This document shows, piece by piece, positions 52,916 through 64,000 of a DNA stretch of 64,000 nucleotides. The position numbers and the translations under genes are program-made. Position 1 is the stretch's first letter; each line of letters opens with the position of its first letter. Location of the stretch: positions 36,759,442-36,823,441 of the forward strand of contig NC_054082.1 of NCBI RefSeq assembly GCF_017562075.2. The letters run 5' to 3'. This DNA comes from Anopheles merus (taxonomy: Eukaryota; Arthropoda; Insecta; Diptera; Culicidae). The notes beneath the pieces were generated by a model. The model did not search any database, was not told the origin of the DNA, and saw only the letters and a list, made by a program, of their open reading frames with translations.

Positions 52916-55900
52916 AGCCCCAAATCACATACGCTCATCTTGCCATGAACGCCCCTGAACCCATATTATCGTTCCGAGCAGCGTAGTACAGGCGCTATTT
53001 ATCGGACATTGATTCCGCATTCGAAGGGCATCCCTCACTACGCCCTTTAGGTTTATTTTGGAGCGCGCACACAAGCTTACGCAGCGTGGTTACACCGTTT
53101 CGACGATGTTTGTTTGCGTACCGTGCCGCCGCCGAGAGGTCGCACTCGAGGCAAGCTGGTCACACGGAGCACCACACGGAGCAGCTCCGACGCGTAAACA
53201 TCCACCACAGTTCGTGTGCAAAATGCGTGTGCTGCGTGATGTTGATGTTGAGGAAGTCTGTCGTTTTAGATACGTCACAACGTAGGCGGTAGTAGCGCAC
53301 CGAAAAAAAACAGGGCACCCTACACGTCCTTGACTGTTCGTTAGCGGCTGGCTCGGAGTGCTCTTGTGCGGTGTCTGCGAGCTACAAAACCGGTCGCGAG
53401 GTGTCAAGAATTTTGGGCTCACATGTGCCCTTTATGATGAGGTACAGACCATGGATGCATGGACTTAAAAAACCCTCGGTCGAAAAGCTACTTTCAACCC
53501 ATTGTGGCGACTGGTTGTGGCAGAGGGGCACGAGACATATGCTGGGGACGCATTCGCATCGACTAAATCAACTCTTGAAAGGGTTTTGTTTTTTTCCTAC
53601 GCTAGGGTGACTTGTGCGCAGCCGAACCAGCCATTGCGCAATCCGAAATCGTTCCAAAAACACCCCAACCGAGCAGCAGATGTGGAGTTGCGGATGAATT
53701 GATGTTCACCGGCACCGGCAGAGAGGTCACCATTTCGTCACTACTAACTTCATGTGGGATGTGGAGATTTAATTCCTTTCCTGTGTTGTGACCATTGTAC
53801 GGCGGGGGCTTTGTCATTGCTGTCTCTCTGTCTCTCTCTTTCATTCACTCTACCCTTGTGCTGACCCCATCACATCACTATAGAGCGATATCTGTTTCCC
53901 GCCAGCTGCCCTACGCTTCTGGTCCAAATGTTTGGATCTGCGCGCTGGCAAAGGTCGAACGCAACATTAAGTTTGATGGACGGTTGTTGCGTTTCACAAG
54001 GTGCGTCGTGGGGGCAGAGCTTAGCCAGCCACACATCGACGCCACATTTTTTATCGAAAACCCTGAGCCAACGATTTCTGGATGATCTCAACATTGACCT
54101 CCTGCACCTACACTCGCACCCACCCCGTGTTCGAATTATGCTGCGAACGTTCCGGAGGATCGGGTTTAGACGTCCTTTGGTGGTCGTTCTCGCTCGCTGC
54201 CCCCGTATCTGCTGGTATGTTAGGGAGACAAACACACACGACACTAGGGACAGCAGATTTGCATGCGTTAGTATTGGTCGGATCCGGACTAGCGCATACG
54301 GGTTCAGCAAGGTTGTATCCACATTAGAAGGGCGCGCCGAGACGTCTATATATGCATTACGCACCGTGTATTACAGTGAGATAAAAAAAAAGACACCTCA
54401 CCACCACCATCATCACCATCGTAGGAAGGCGGGAGGTGACAGCAGCAATTGAAAATGATAAATTAAACTCGTGAAACGCTGTGGGAAAAACCAATAAAAA
54501 ACAACTCGTAACAAATTTTTCTAACCTCACACACAAGCCCTTGAAGGTTGAATTTGAAGGGAAGGGCTCAAGTATCGAGGTAGGAAAAATCTTAAAACCT
54601 CCAACCTACCCGTCGATGGCGGGGTTGAGAGGGTGTAGAACGGGTACGGTATGTGAAGGTTTCCGTATTTTCCCGCCCTTTCGGTTGGATGATTCGGCAG
54701 CAAAAAAAACATGCATCGAAACTTGCTGCAAAATGATGGGTGCTCTTGGGTGTGCCGGGCGGCGGGGACAGACAGTACGCGCTTATTTTCACACGGCGTA
54801 TGTCGAAACACAAGCACACACACCCAATCTAGAGCGCGGCGGCCTGATGGCGCGGCATCAATCGCGGCTTGTCTCACACAAAAGGCTAACCGCATCGGCC
54901 CGGCGTCCTTCGCGGGGCGTACGTTCGGAAAGTAAAAAGAGGCAAATAAATCAATGCAACCAAGGCAAGGACGACGCTACTGAGGGGGGAAATCTATGTC
55001 GAACGCACTGTTCGTTGTTTATCATACGAGACCGTACGGTGGGGAAAATTAAACCCTTTGCCGGACTTTGCTGAACTTTTCTTTTCCCATGGAAGCATGC
55101 CACTTTTTGGATCGATCGGTGGTAAAAAGCAACCGCTACTGGTCACCAATCTGTTGCAAACTTGTGAAGTATTCTGTTTCGAATGTAAATATTATATGGA
55201 GCATGTTTGCTTGCGTCAGTCAACCAATAGTGACATGCACAAGAAACATGCACCCTTCGCAAGACCATCGTGCACACAACCACAGCCATTGAGTGCATTC
55301 TGTGTGTGTGTTTTTTTTTTGTTCGGTCCCTCTTTCTCTATTTTGCGTTTGATTAGGTCACCACTGTTGACCGGGCCGCCGTCGGACTTTTACTCGTGAA
55401 CCGCTTGATTGAATATTTAGAACAAAATTGCAACCACCATTAAGTGCCGGCACTTACTTGTTCCATTTTTTTGCTGTTGCGCTTCTCCGTCATGTGGTTG
55501 GTGACTGGTTCTCGTTCTCGTTTTTTTCTCTTTATTTTAAAGTTTGTTACTCAATGCAGTTACTAGTTGGTTGGTTCAAGAGGGAAGGCACGTCGCCATC
55601 GTCCGCTAATGGATGGTCGCCATACGGGATCAAGCTAATCGTCATCGTGGAGCTGCCCTGAGCAGTTCGGTTGTGTTCGGTTTTGTGTGGATTTAAGCAG
55701 TCGCGTCGATTGAGCGTTGCAGTAGAGTAGTGTTTGTGCTGGTGTATGCATGTAAAAGATCTAATAATGGAGCACTTTCCCTGCTCTTACCTATATGACT
55801 TCTTGAGTGCACTCTGTACCGCTTATAATTGGTGCAGATGTATTTCCAAAAAATGCAAATGCTTTTACGCCGAAGAAAGCAATGAAAGGCATATGCAGGC

Positions 55901-57394
55901 AACGTAATTATGCATGCATTGCGTGACAAACAGAGAGTAATTTATAAAACAAAATAGTTGCGTGAACAGTTTGTAAGCAAAAAAAAGGAACAAAGGCAGA
56001 GCCTTACTTCACCCCACTGCCAATATTTTCCCACCATACCATAACGAACCAAAAATGCAAATATGTATGAAAACACGCACAAGCAAAAAGTACATGGCAA
56101 AAAACTCTTAATTTTCCACGGTGTATTTTCACAATTTGCCATATGTTTTCGGCGCAGCATTGTTGTTAAATACGAAAAGATGAAAGCACAGTTTACTGTG
56201 GGATCGATGAAGGTTCTCATTTATTATTATCATGTGTCAGCAAACTTTTGTGCATTGATCGTAGGAGGTGCCACAGATCAACCCAATCCACCCAGCTGAA
56301 TGACGAAACTGTTATTGTAATCTCACAAATATCCTTTCACGCCGCAGAGCACCGATTTCCCGCAGCTTGATCCGCGAACGCTTATTGATGTCACATAAAC
56401 GCCCACTGATGGCATAATCAAGCGCGTACCACACAATATTATAGTTTGATGCAAATTCGATAAAATAGTAACATTGACCGCAATCAAAACTACATTGTTG
56501 CCCATGTGTGAAGTTGTTGTTTTGCTGTGCTTCCCGCGGAGTATTATTCAAATGAAAAACACACACACTAGTCCGAACCAATAAACATTTGATTGCTAAA
56601 GAAGAGTTAAAAAGGAGGAAAAGGACGCTACTTTAAACATGATTTACTTTGGCTAAAGCGTTTCATCAACAGCATTGTGTATGTGTATGTATGTTTGAAG
56701 GTTTGTTTTGCAAATTCATGTACCGTGTTCTGTTTGATTCATTATTTAGGTTAACTGCCCCGGTACATGCCCGCGTACATGCAAAACTGCAAAACTACAC
56801 AGGCCCCCACGTTGACAGGCAGGCCTCGCCGGTCCGACGCCAGATGGTAACGAAAACAAGAAGAACAACAAAAAAAAAGAAACAGGGTAATTATTGCGCG
56901 AGGTTGCAATTTTCTCAAGAGCCTCCGTCTGTGTCTGCTCCTGCTTTGCCAGTCGTACCTCACTCCAGGTGGCACACAAACGCAGTGTAGTGGGCTGCTC
57001 ACTGCTCACGAATCGAGGATTTGTCATGCACCACACGCATAATGCACCGTATGCGAGAGGTTATGCGAGAGTCCGCAAAAGCGAAATGAAGTAAAAGCAA
57101 ACGTCTTAAACCACCGAACAGAACAACCGTTTTCCCATTCCGGGCACGCGGTCATCGGCATGACAGCCTGACAGCAACACCATCACCGGTCAAAAGGTAA
57201 TGCTTGTATTTAAAAAAAACTATTTCTTCGCGCATCACTTAATCCACCCCGTCGATCGTGCGGTGCACACTTTCAAATCGCGTCGCACACTGAATTTAAA
57301 TGTGGCTTTCAGGGAGTAGAGTGTAACATTTGACCAATTTGCCAATTGGGGAGGCCAATTGGTGAGGAAAAGGCAATCCCCTGTCACGGACAAA

Positions 57395-57419
57395 CTCTCT
57401 CTCTCTCTCTCTCTCTCTC
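57395..57419. repeat. CT microsatellite
   Basis: About 12 CT units, followed within 40 bp by a GT tract (57,454-57,471). Confidence 0.93.
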
Positions 57420-57453
57420 GCCATGGAGGTAAACCCACTTCCTGGTAGCTGTC

Positions 57454-57471
57454 GTGTGTGTGTGTGTGTGT
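57454..57471. repeat. GT microsatellite
   Basis: Nine GT units. Confidence 0.93.
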
Positions 57472-58875
57472 ATCTCATTTGTGCACAATTCAGCGAACAA
57501 ACGGCCTGATAGGGGACATGTTAAGAACCCGTTAGGGGTCAGAAAGATCGTACAGTTCTTTGAGTAGTTTTTGGAGCAATTAAAGCCTTAATCGTTACAA
57601 CAGTGACGAGAGAAAGCGGGCTAGGTTAGGTTTGATGTTGAAGTCAAACTGCATAATGTAAACCATCTTCCAAAACTGTCCGCACCGAGTGGAAAATCAA
57701 ATTCAGCGCGCCAGCTACGAGCTCCATTCCCTCCCCGTCCCCTTCCCTGTGTTTGACACACTTACGTCAGTTTTTCACAAAGCCAACGGCGCTGCTTACG
57801 AAACATGGCCGGGCACGAATTAAATTCGCACCAGCGATCGCGGAAGAAGATGCGCTCCAAACAAGGCAGGGTCTCTTGATGGGTGTGTGTGTGTGAGTAC
57901 ATTTCTTCACACACCGACGTAACACACACAGCAGGCTCCCGCCACTATCACTACCATCCCCCAACGGGCTACTAACACCAAACAGAAAAGAAAAACACAC
58001 TTCAAAAGTGCAGCTCGATTGAGTAACCGAACTGAGCGGCCGTCTCCCGTCCCTTGCCACACTTGCAGTATCGCTGCCGACAGCCATCACCGTGAAGCGA
58101 ACGAAACGAGCGGCCCGCAACGTGTCGAAGATCATCTTTGGGCGTTCCATTTCTTCTGCCGCATTCCAGCCGCAACCGTCAATCGAACCCCGGTGCCTCG
58201 AGACAGCCCGAAAACCGAAAACGTCCGCTCACTTTTGCTCACTTTTCCCCCGCTGTTGTCTGGGTTGGTTTCCTTTCATTTCCATTCATTTTCATCTGCC
58301 GGTCCCAGCGGCTGGTCTATCGCTGTTTTTTTTTGCTGCCATTTGGGTTTTGTCAGATGGTATCGCGTAGTTTCGCACAGCTACACAGACACATTTCACG
58401 TGGAGGAAACTCTTTCCTTTAGTCTATGGTCTTTGTGCTGTTTTTGCTTGTTTCTTGAGTAGCTGTGTCAGTTAAATGTAGAGTTGTAGTTAGGTGCGAA
58501 AATTGCATGAATATTAAAGTAATTTAAAAGCAACCTTTAGGTCACAAATCAGCTCAAAGACCGTTGCCTAAACGCACGCATAGCCTCAGTGAAATCGAAA
58601 TTAAAAACAGATCAAAAAACCTTTTCATCGTAAGTTCATCGTTCCCATGAAAATCATTCCATGATCAGCTTGAATTTTACCCCCGCACCTTTTCCCCCAG
58701 TGGTACACTATGCCTAAGGTGGCATTTAAAATCTACCAGCCAACCAGGGTGAAAAGGGGCTGCTGCGGTAGTACACCTTTACAGTCGATCCGGAGACATG
58801 GCGTGCGGATGCGGATGCGTGACCAGATTGAGTGCTTTCGAAAGGGAAATGTCTCCGGAGTTTTTTATTCCCCCT

Positions 58876-58886
58876 AATGCCCGATA
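58876..58886. repeat. Left target-site duplication of the SINE
   Basis: AATGCCCGATA, identical to 59,094-59,104 on the other side of the element. A perfect pair suggests a fairly young insertion. Confidence 0.92.
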
Positions 58887-59093
58887 ATTGGCCGGTCTCA
58901 TGGTACAGTCGTCAACTCGTACGCCTTAACAACATGCCCGTCATGGGTTCAAGCCCCAAATAGACCGTGCCGCCATACGTAGGACTGACTATCCTGCTAT
59001 GGGGGGACATCAATAAGTCACTGAAAGCCAACCCCACAAGTGGGTTGGCAGGCCTTGACCGGCATCGGTTGTTGAGCCAAACAAGAAGAGAAG
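58887..59093 (+). mobile_element. tRNA-derived SINE (SINE200 family of Anopheles), full length
   Basis: A 207-bp insertion flanked by perfect 11-bp direct repeats AATGCCCGATA (58,876-58,886 and 59,094-59,104). Inside, an RNA polymerase III box A-like element lies at 58,901-58,912 and a perfect box B, GGTTCAAGCCC, at 58,946-58,956. GGTCT at 58,894 can pair with AGACC at 58,962, as in a tRNA acceptor stem. The body and the A+G-rich GAA-type tail match SINE200 of An. gambiae as I remember it. SINE200 insertions are known markers in that species complex. The element is in plus orientation, antisense to Glut4EF. The family name comes from memory; the duplication and promoter boxes are seen directly. 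Confidence 0.93.
58946..58956 (+). promoter_or_regulatory. RNA polymerase III box B of the SINE
   Basis: GGTTCAAGCCC matches the box B consensus GGTTCRANNCC at every fixed position. It lies 34 bp after the box A-like element (10 of 12 positions) at 58,901-58,912, normal tRNA-type spacing. Confidence 0.85.
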
Positions 59094-59104
59094 AATGCCC
59101 GATA
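59094..59104. repeat. Right target-site duplication of the SINE
   Basis: AATGCCCGATA directly after the A+G-rich tail, identical to 58,876-58,886. Confidence 0.92.
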
Positions 59105-61549
59105 CGCAGAAGCCAGTTGCTTCGGTGGATCTGTCGGTTGAGGAAAAAAGGGCGAGTGTCTTTTGTTATTTCTTCTCCAAAAGCGAGTAGAGTTTGGTTG
59201 GGGAAAAATGGCAGCGGCAGCTTCGTGTAGCGATGGTGGCCAAATTGAGGTCACGCAACCGAATGACCATTCCGTGGAAATAATAGGTGTAGATGAGGAA
59301 GAGAGGGTAAGAGGGAAGGAGAGACAATACGAGAGATCACGAAAAAAAACGCCAATCCCTTTCCAGGGCTATACTTTTTAAAGGGCCAAAACCAAGACAA
59401 CACGCATAATTTCATCAGCCGTTTCTCTGCTTCGGATTGGCCTGAGGATCGATTTGCATCCAGGTGGGGAATGCTTTTTTTATTGCCACCCAAAAGTAAG
59501 GGCTGAACGAATAAAGGTAGACTTTAAAAGTGCACCTTTTCACTAATAAATCTAATCGAAAAGCTTTCCTCTTTCGGATACCAAGTTTTGGGCTGTTAGC
59601 TGTTTAAAATCATTCAAACACTGAAATCCCGTTCTCCGCTGCATAGTGTACAGGTTCGGGTCGACTAACAACAAAGCCTATAAAAAAATACACACACAAA
59701 CAACAGACACACATTTGTGTGGTGGACGTTAAGATAGCATATCGAAATAAACATATCAACAGCGTGAACTGCTTCGGACCAAAATGAAAAAAAAGAAAAA
59801 TAAAAATAAATTTCTTCCACTTTGTGAGAGATGCAGGTCGCCCCTTACCTCTCGGTTTGCGGTGTCGTGAGTAAGAAACGGAATACTGAATATATTGTAA
59901 TCAAAATTGAGAGAAAGTCCGATTACAAGTGGTGCGACTCCGATGCCAAGCGGCAGCAAAGTAAAGTGAAATGGAAGAACAGTAACTCGCACAGCATGAG
60001 ATTTCTGGAGGACCGAGGCTGGAGCTTTCTGCTCATCATCATCATCATCAAATCACTACCAGCTGAAGAAGACGAACCCCGTTGAGTACGTTTTCTGCCT
60101 TTAAAAAAAAGGCCAAGAAAGTGATGGTGTTTGTGTGCGTCGTTTTTATTATATATCCCCACAATGTGCCGTTATTTCCATCGTACGCACCGATCGCACG
60201 CAAAACCAGCCCTCCACACCACAAAGGGGATTGGTGCGAAGAGGAGCCCACCAAACGGGAAAAGCGTCCTACCGCTCCACCCTCCATCGCCCCATCATGC
60301 CAAAGGCTGCCACGCGATCGATGGACGCGATCATCATTTGTATCGCTCTTCGCAGCGGTTGGCGATTGCATAAGCACTGCAGCGCATGATAGAAATGAAA
60401 CGCTCAAAAGAAAACGCACATTCGCCCCTATCCGTCCCGAGATGCATTTCACACCCCCCTCTGTAGGGAGGAGAAGAAGCAGGAGGAGAAGCAAAGTGCC
60501 GCGTAACTAATAAATTTCAAGATGCTATGCAGTTTTCTTCTGCGACGGCGCGGGAAACGAAAAGGGGCAAAAAACAACCCGCGGGAAGCACCTGGGGATT
60601 TGTGCCCCCCTTGGTACGGGGTTTCCGCACACGATGGCGTACGATCGGACTAAGTAAGTTTGTATAAGGGGAGAGGAGTTTTCCCAACGTGGAATCATGT
60701 TGGCCGCCACCTGCAATAAATCTCCATTTTCAGCACACCGGACAACTGACTTCAGGCGTTCCGCTCCTTCCCCTGTCCCGGGGGCGGGAGAAAGCTTTGC
60801 AGCGAATGAAACCGTTTGCATCGCAAATAAGTCTTGTGTGGCGAGGTCGCAACCGCCAAGAAGCCGCGCGAAGAAAACTCCGCGCAATTAGCCGTGGCGT
60901 AGTTTGTGTGCGCATTATCATATGGAAAACATGGTGAGGGAAGGAGGGTGTGGGAGCAATGGACCGGTCTGGCTGTCTGTTTGCCTTGCACGCGCGCGAG
61001 CGAAATGGGAAACCAAACTGTGCAAGTGATTTTGTAAAACTAACAGTTAAACCGAACGATTTAAAGCATTTTGTGTGTGCGTGTCTGGCGAGAGGAGGAA
61101 AATCGAGAACACAGAGGCTCAAATCGCCTAAAAAACACTCTTTCTGTACCAATGGGGAACCCACCATTTTGTGTGTGCGTGTGTGCGTCTGACCCCAAAT
61201 TCGAAGCACTCCCAAAATTCAAGCTGGTTCAGCTTTTCATTCTCCAAACTGGCGGACCGATAGACCAATCCGGACAACCCGCGATCACATCGCAAGCTTA
61301 CAAAGTCTTAGGGAAGCGTCTGTCATCAACGGGGAGAATGGAGCGGGGAACGTGCGTACCGGTCAGTGGAAAAGTTGTTTAGCGCAGGGGCCACGCCAGC
61401 GACGCCAGCCGCGAAAAGCAACGGTTGCTGCGTAGCGTCGATGCGTCGCCGCTGTCCGTTGAGCATGTCGCCGGGCCGCGTTTCTAGCTGTCCTATCCAA
61501 CGACGGTTCTTCTTCCACTGCTTCTTTCTCATTCCCGTACATTCGCGTA

Positions 61550-61564
61550 GGGGGGGGGGGGGGG
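61550..61564. repeat. Poly-G tract
   Basis: 15 Gs. Confidence 0.95.
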
Positions 61565-63210
61565 AGTTTTCTACGCAACGCTGTGGCGCGGGCATTTACG
61601 CGCCATCGTCAACGGTGCGTGCCGTGGGCCGAATGATGAGCCCGGGTCCATGATTACTTTCTGCGTGCGCGACCCTCTCTCTGTGATGGTGTGTGTGTGT
61701 TTGTTGCGGTTCTTTCCAAATTCAAAGACGACGCGGCAAAAAACACCGTTATCTTTGGCGTCCGGTCGCGCAACAGTTGTGCGCATCGCTGCGACCAGAC
61801 GCCGCAGACGACGAACGGTGACAGGACGGTTGCGCACCGGCTACGCGTAATGTTGATTTGGCTCGCTACCTTTCTTCCCACCGGGTCTAAGCAGGTTAGC
61901 CGTCAAGAGGGAAGAGAAGAAATAGTGAGAGAGAGGGAGAGAGAGAGTGGGAAGTTCGGAGGAGGCTTCATGTTTCCCTTCTATCAAAATGGGTGTTTTT
62001 TTCTGCCTTTCTGGCTGTTGTTGCTTCAATCACGCCTGGCAGAGAGGCACATTCCCACATACGCATAATGGTGTGTGAGCTGTTGGTCCGTTCGTGTTTT
62101 TTGTGTTTTTTTTCCATACACACCCCGCTTTACGGACCGCTGTTTTGGGGGCGAAAACATGTTTCTCATCGTTTCTGGTGCGTTCGCGGTGAGAAATCTT
62201 GTTTCGTTTTTTTTTTTTGCCAATTTTCCCCACAAGCCGAACGCTGCCAGTGCCACAGTCAAATCTAAATAAGCTTCAATCTAATCTTTTACCAGTTTGC
62301 TGTGTCCCACAGTGCGTGCCTTTTCGGTGGTTATGTGCGTCTGCTTTCCGAGCCATCTTCTCCCATTGCGAGGCTAATGATGATCACAATCAGTAGCAAC
62401 CAGCCGAGATCGTTAGCTATTATCGGGGATTTTTTGTTGCAATAAAGTTACTTCAGTTAATCAGTGTTAGCAAGCGGGCTGAAAGTTTCAATTTGAAAGC
62501 AGTAATGTGTCGTACTGAAACAGTTTATGAAAGATTTTTTTAGATAAAATCAAGTGCCTAATTGAAGTGACGCGTTGCTTCGGTGTTACAAAAAGGGTGA
62601 TATAAAATGGTACGAATGGTTGTGTTTGGTTTTGAAAGCCCGAAAGGATGTAAATTCAACCGTGTGTGCCGGCACATGTTTTCCTTTCCCATTACCCCTT
62701 CTGCTCCCCTTCGCTCTACCGACGCAAACAGGAAGCTTTTTGTCCGGAATCGGTGATGCGCATCGCTGACCGCGTCTTGCGGATCCTTGTATTCAATTGT
62801 CTCAATTTGGAAACGTACAAAAGGGGTTAGTTTTCCACTATGGACTGTGAAACAATACAAAAAAAAGCAAACAACAACTTCACAGTTGGCACAAGGAAAA
62901 AGAATTATGGGTTTTACAAAAAGTGCCCCATCATCATTGTTCGAAACAGTAATTCCTATGCAGCTCGATTGCCGCAATCATTCTCGAAGTTGATTTTTAA
63001 ACAAAATAACCCCTCACCCCTCCCCTCCGATGCCGATGCCTGTTCGCGACCCCTCGGATCCAGTAGGTCTTTTGTTTCCCGCCGCAATGAGCCCGACGGT
63101 GAAAGTAGTAATCATTTCTCTCTTTTCCCATTTGCCGAAAACGAGCGCGGTTGTGTACGCTTTCCGTTGGCGTTTGTTTCAGGCCAGGCACTTGAAAGCC
63201 ACACCGGAAG

Positions 63211-63231
63211 CAGCAGCAGCAGCAGCAGCAG
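63211..63231. repeat. CAG trinucleotide repeat
   Basis: Seven perfect CAG units. They read as Ser in one plus frame and Ala in another; neither frame is recognised as a gene. Confidence 0.95.
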
Positions 63232-63720
63232 GAAAATGCAGCACCACATAACGCGCAGCGAACTACCAGCCATAACACTTCCGGAGAGGGGCGTATGCTG
63301 GTATGCAATGGCAATGGACAGTGAGGGCGTGTTGTGTTTGTGTGCACACCGTGCGCCGGTAGTCGTCAATCACTCGATTTGAACATCGATCCCCAACGCA
63401 CCCGTCGGTTGACGAAACTGACGAGAACAAGCTGTACCCGTTCGCGTCTGGTGGAAGAACTTTGTCTAAAGTGTGCTGTAAAATGTACACGGGAGGCGTT
63501 TCTTTGTCAGCAATAAACTCACGATTTGGTCGAAAGAATGCACACACACCCAGTACGTCATTCGTTGCGTAGATTTTCCGTCACTCCATAGCGAGTAACA
63601 ATAAAACATGATCTTCCACACGCGCTACCCCCAATCGTGCGTATTCGTGAGATGGAGTCTTGCGCGTAGTAGTGTTTGCGCACCGAGTCCCTTTTTCCGC
63701 GTCGATATGTAATTACGCAC

Positions 63721-63741
63721 GTGTGTGTGTGTGTGTGTGTG
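63721..63741. repeat. GT microsatellite
   Basis: About 10 GT units near the right end. Confidence 0.93.
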
Positions 63742-64000
63742 GGCAAAGGACAACAAACGCAAGGGACACAGTAAAATGGTTGTAATATCCTACTTGATTG
63801 GGCAGCGTTCACACAAAGCTCAACTACCTTAATCAAGCAGAACCGAGCGAATGAGCCAAACCACCCGATAGTGCCCGAGCAGTGAGAATAAATTTGAAAC
63901 ATTAAAAAATACACATATCACACACACACACAAGCACCCGCATCTCGCACACACACACATTCGTGCTCGATTTTATTAAAGCCGGCCGGTGGTCAAACTA

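Larger units (their letters stand above)
30077..64000 (-). other. Sequence 5' of the first Glut4EF exon found; presumed intron with repeats
   Basis: The exon at 29,898-30,076 has a strong acceptor, so transcription starts further upstream, at higher coordinates. The preceding exon should end in phase 0 and encode the family's amino-terminal domain; I found no such exon. The stretch holds a SINE (58,887-59,093), a 57-bp repeat twice (51,777 and 52,859), many GT, CT, CAG and poly-G/poly-A tracts, and two stretches with coding-like features that I could not confirm (51.0-51.8 kb minus; 59.2-59.9 kb plus). Whether all of it is Glut4EF intron, or whether part is intergenic or belongs to another gene, cannot be settled from the sequence. 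Confidence 0.5.

Noticed and set aside
53870..54452. Overlapping 164-codon (minus) and 174-codon (plus) open frames
   Set aside because: Neither shows a domain, a sensible composition or splice partners; the plus frame ends in a CAC/CAT-derived His run.
58893..58966. A tRNA gene
   Set aside because: Box B and a short acceptor-like pairing are present, but there is no proper anticodon arm, and the segment is the head of the SINE.

Overview
The window looks like Anopheles mosquito nuclear DNA, most likely the An. gambiae complex. The best marker is a full-length copy of a tRNA-derived SINE that I recognise as SINE200 (58,887-59,093) with an 11-bp target-site duplication. The dense dinucleotide microsatellites, long introns and insect-style splice sites fit this.

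Only one gene is well supported. Three exons on the minus strand (29,898-30,076, then 18,138-18,274, then 17,772-18,043, in transcription order) have strong splice sites and join in one continuous frame (junction phases 2 and 1; the last donor leaves phase 0). The 196 joined residues carry hallmarks of the ZNF395/ZNF704/SLC2A4RG family, whose Drosophila member is Glut4EF: an (S/N)IDVP motif, a basic KRR patch, a hydrophobic AALVLMSLSCSP block, a Ser/Thr-rich GSSTTSWSTGS...SPP block and a terminal PRKRR just before the expected zinc-finger exon. Neither the amino-terminal domain exons nor the zinc-finger and C-clamp exons were found. Either they lie outside the window or I missed them.

Layout: 1-17,771 is the intron after the last exon found here; it runs off the left edge and holds a TATA/initiator-like motif at 5,785-5,818, a 123-bp CA tract and a poly-G tract. 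The segment 17,772-18,274 holds two exons around a 94-bp intron. The segment 18,275-29,897 is an 11.6-kb intron with a cluster of inverted repeats at 20.57-20.81 kb. The segment 30,077-64,000 lies 5' of the first exon found, presumably intron; it holds the SINE and a 57-bp repeat present twice 1,082 bp apart. Two coding-like stretches (near 51.0-51.8 kb, minus; 59.2-59.9 kb, plus) are reported only as findings. Most other open frames are long only because of simple repeats or chance; I recognise no other gene, no classical tRNA, rRNA or known microRNA, and no CRISPR array.
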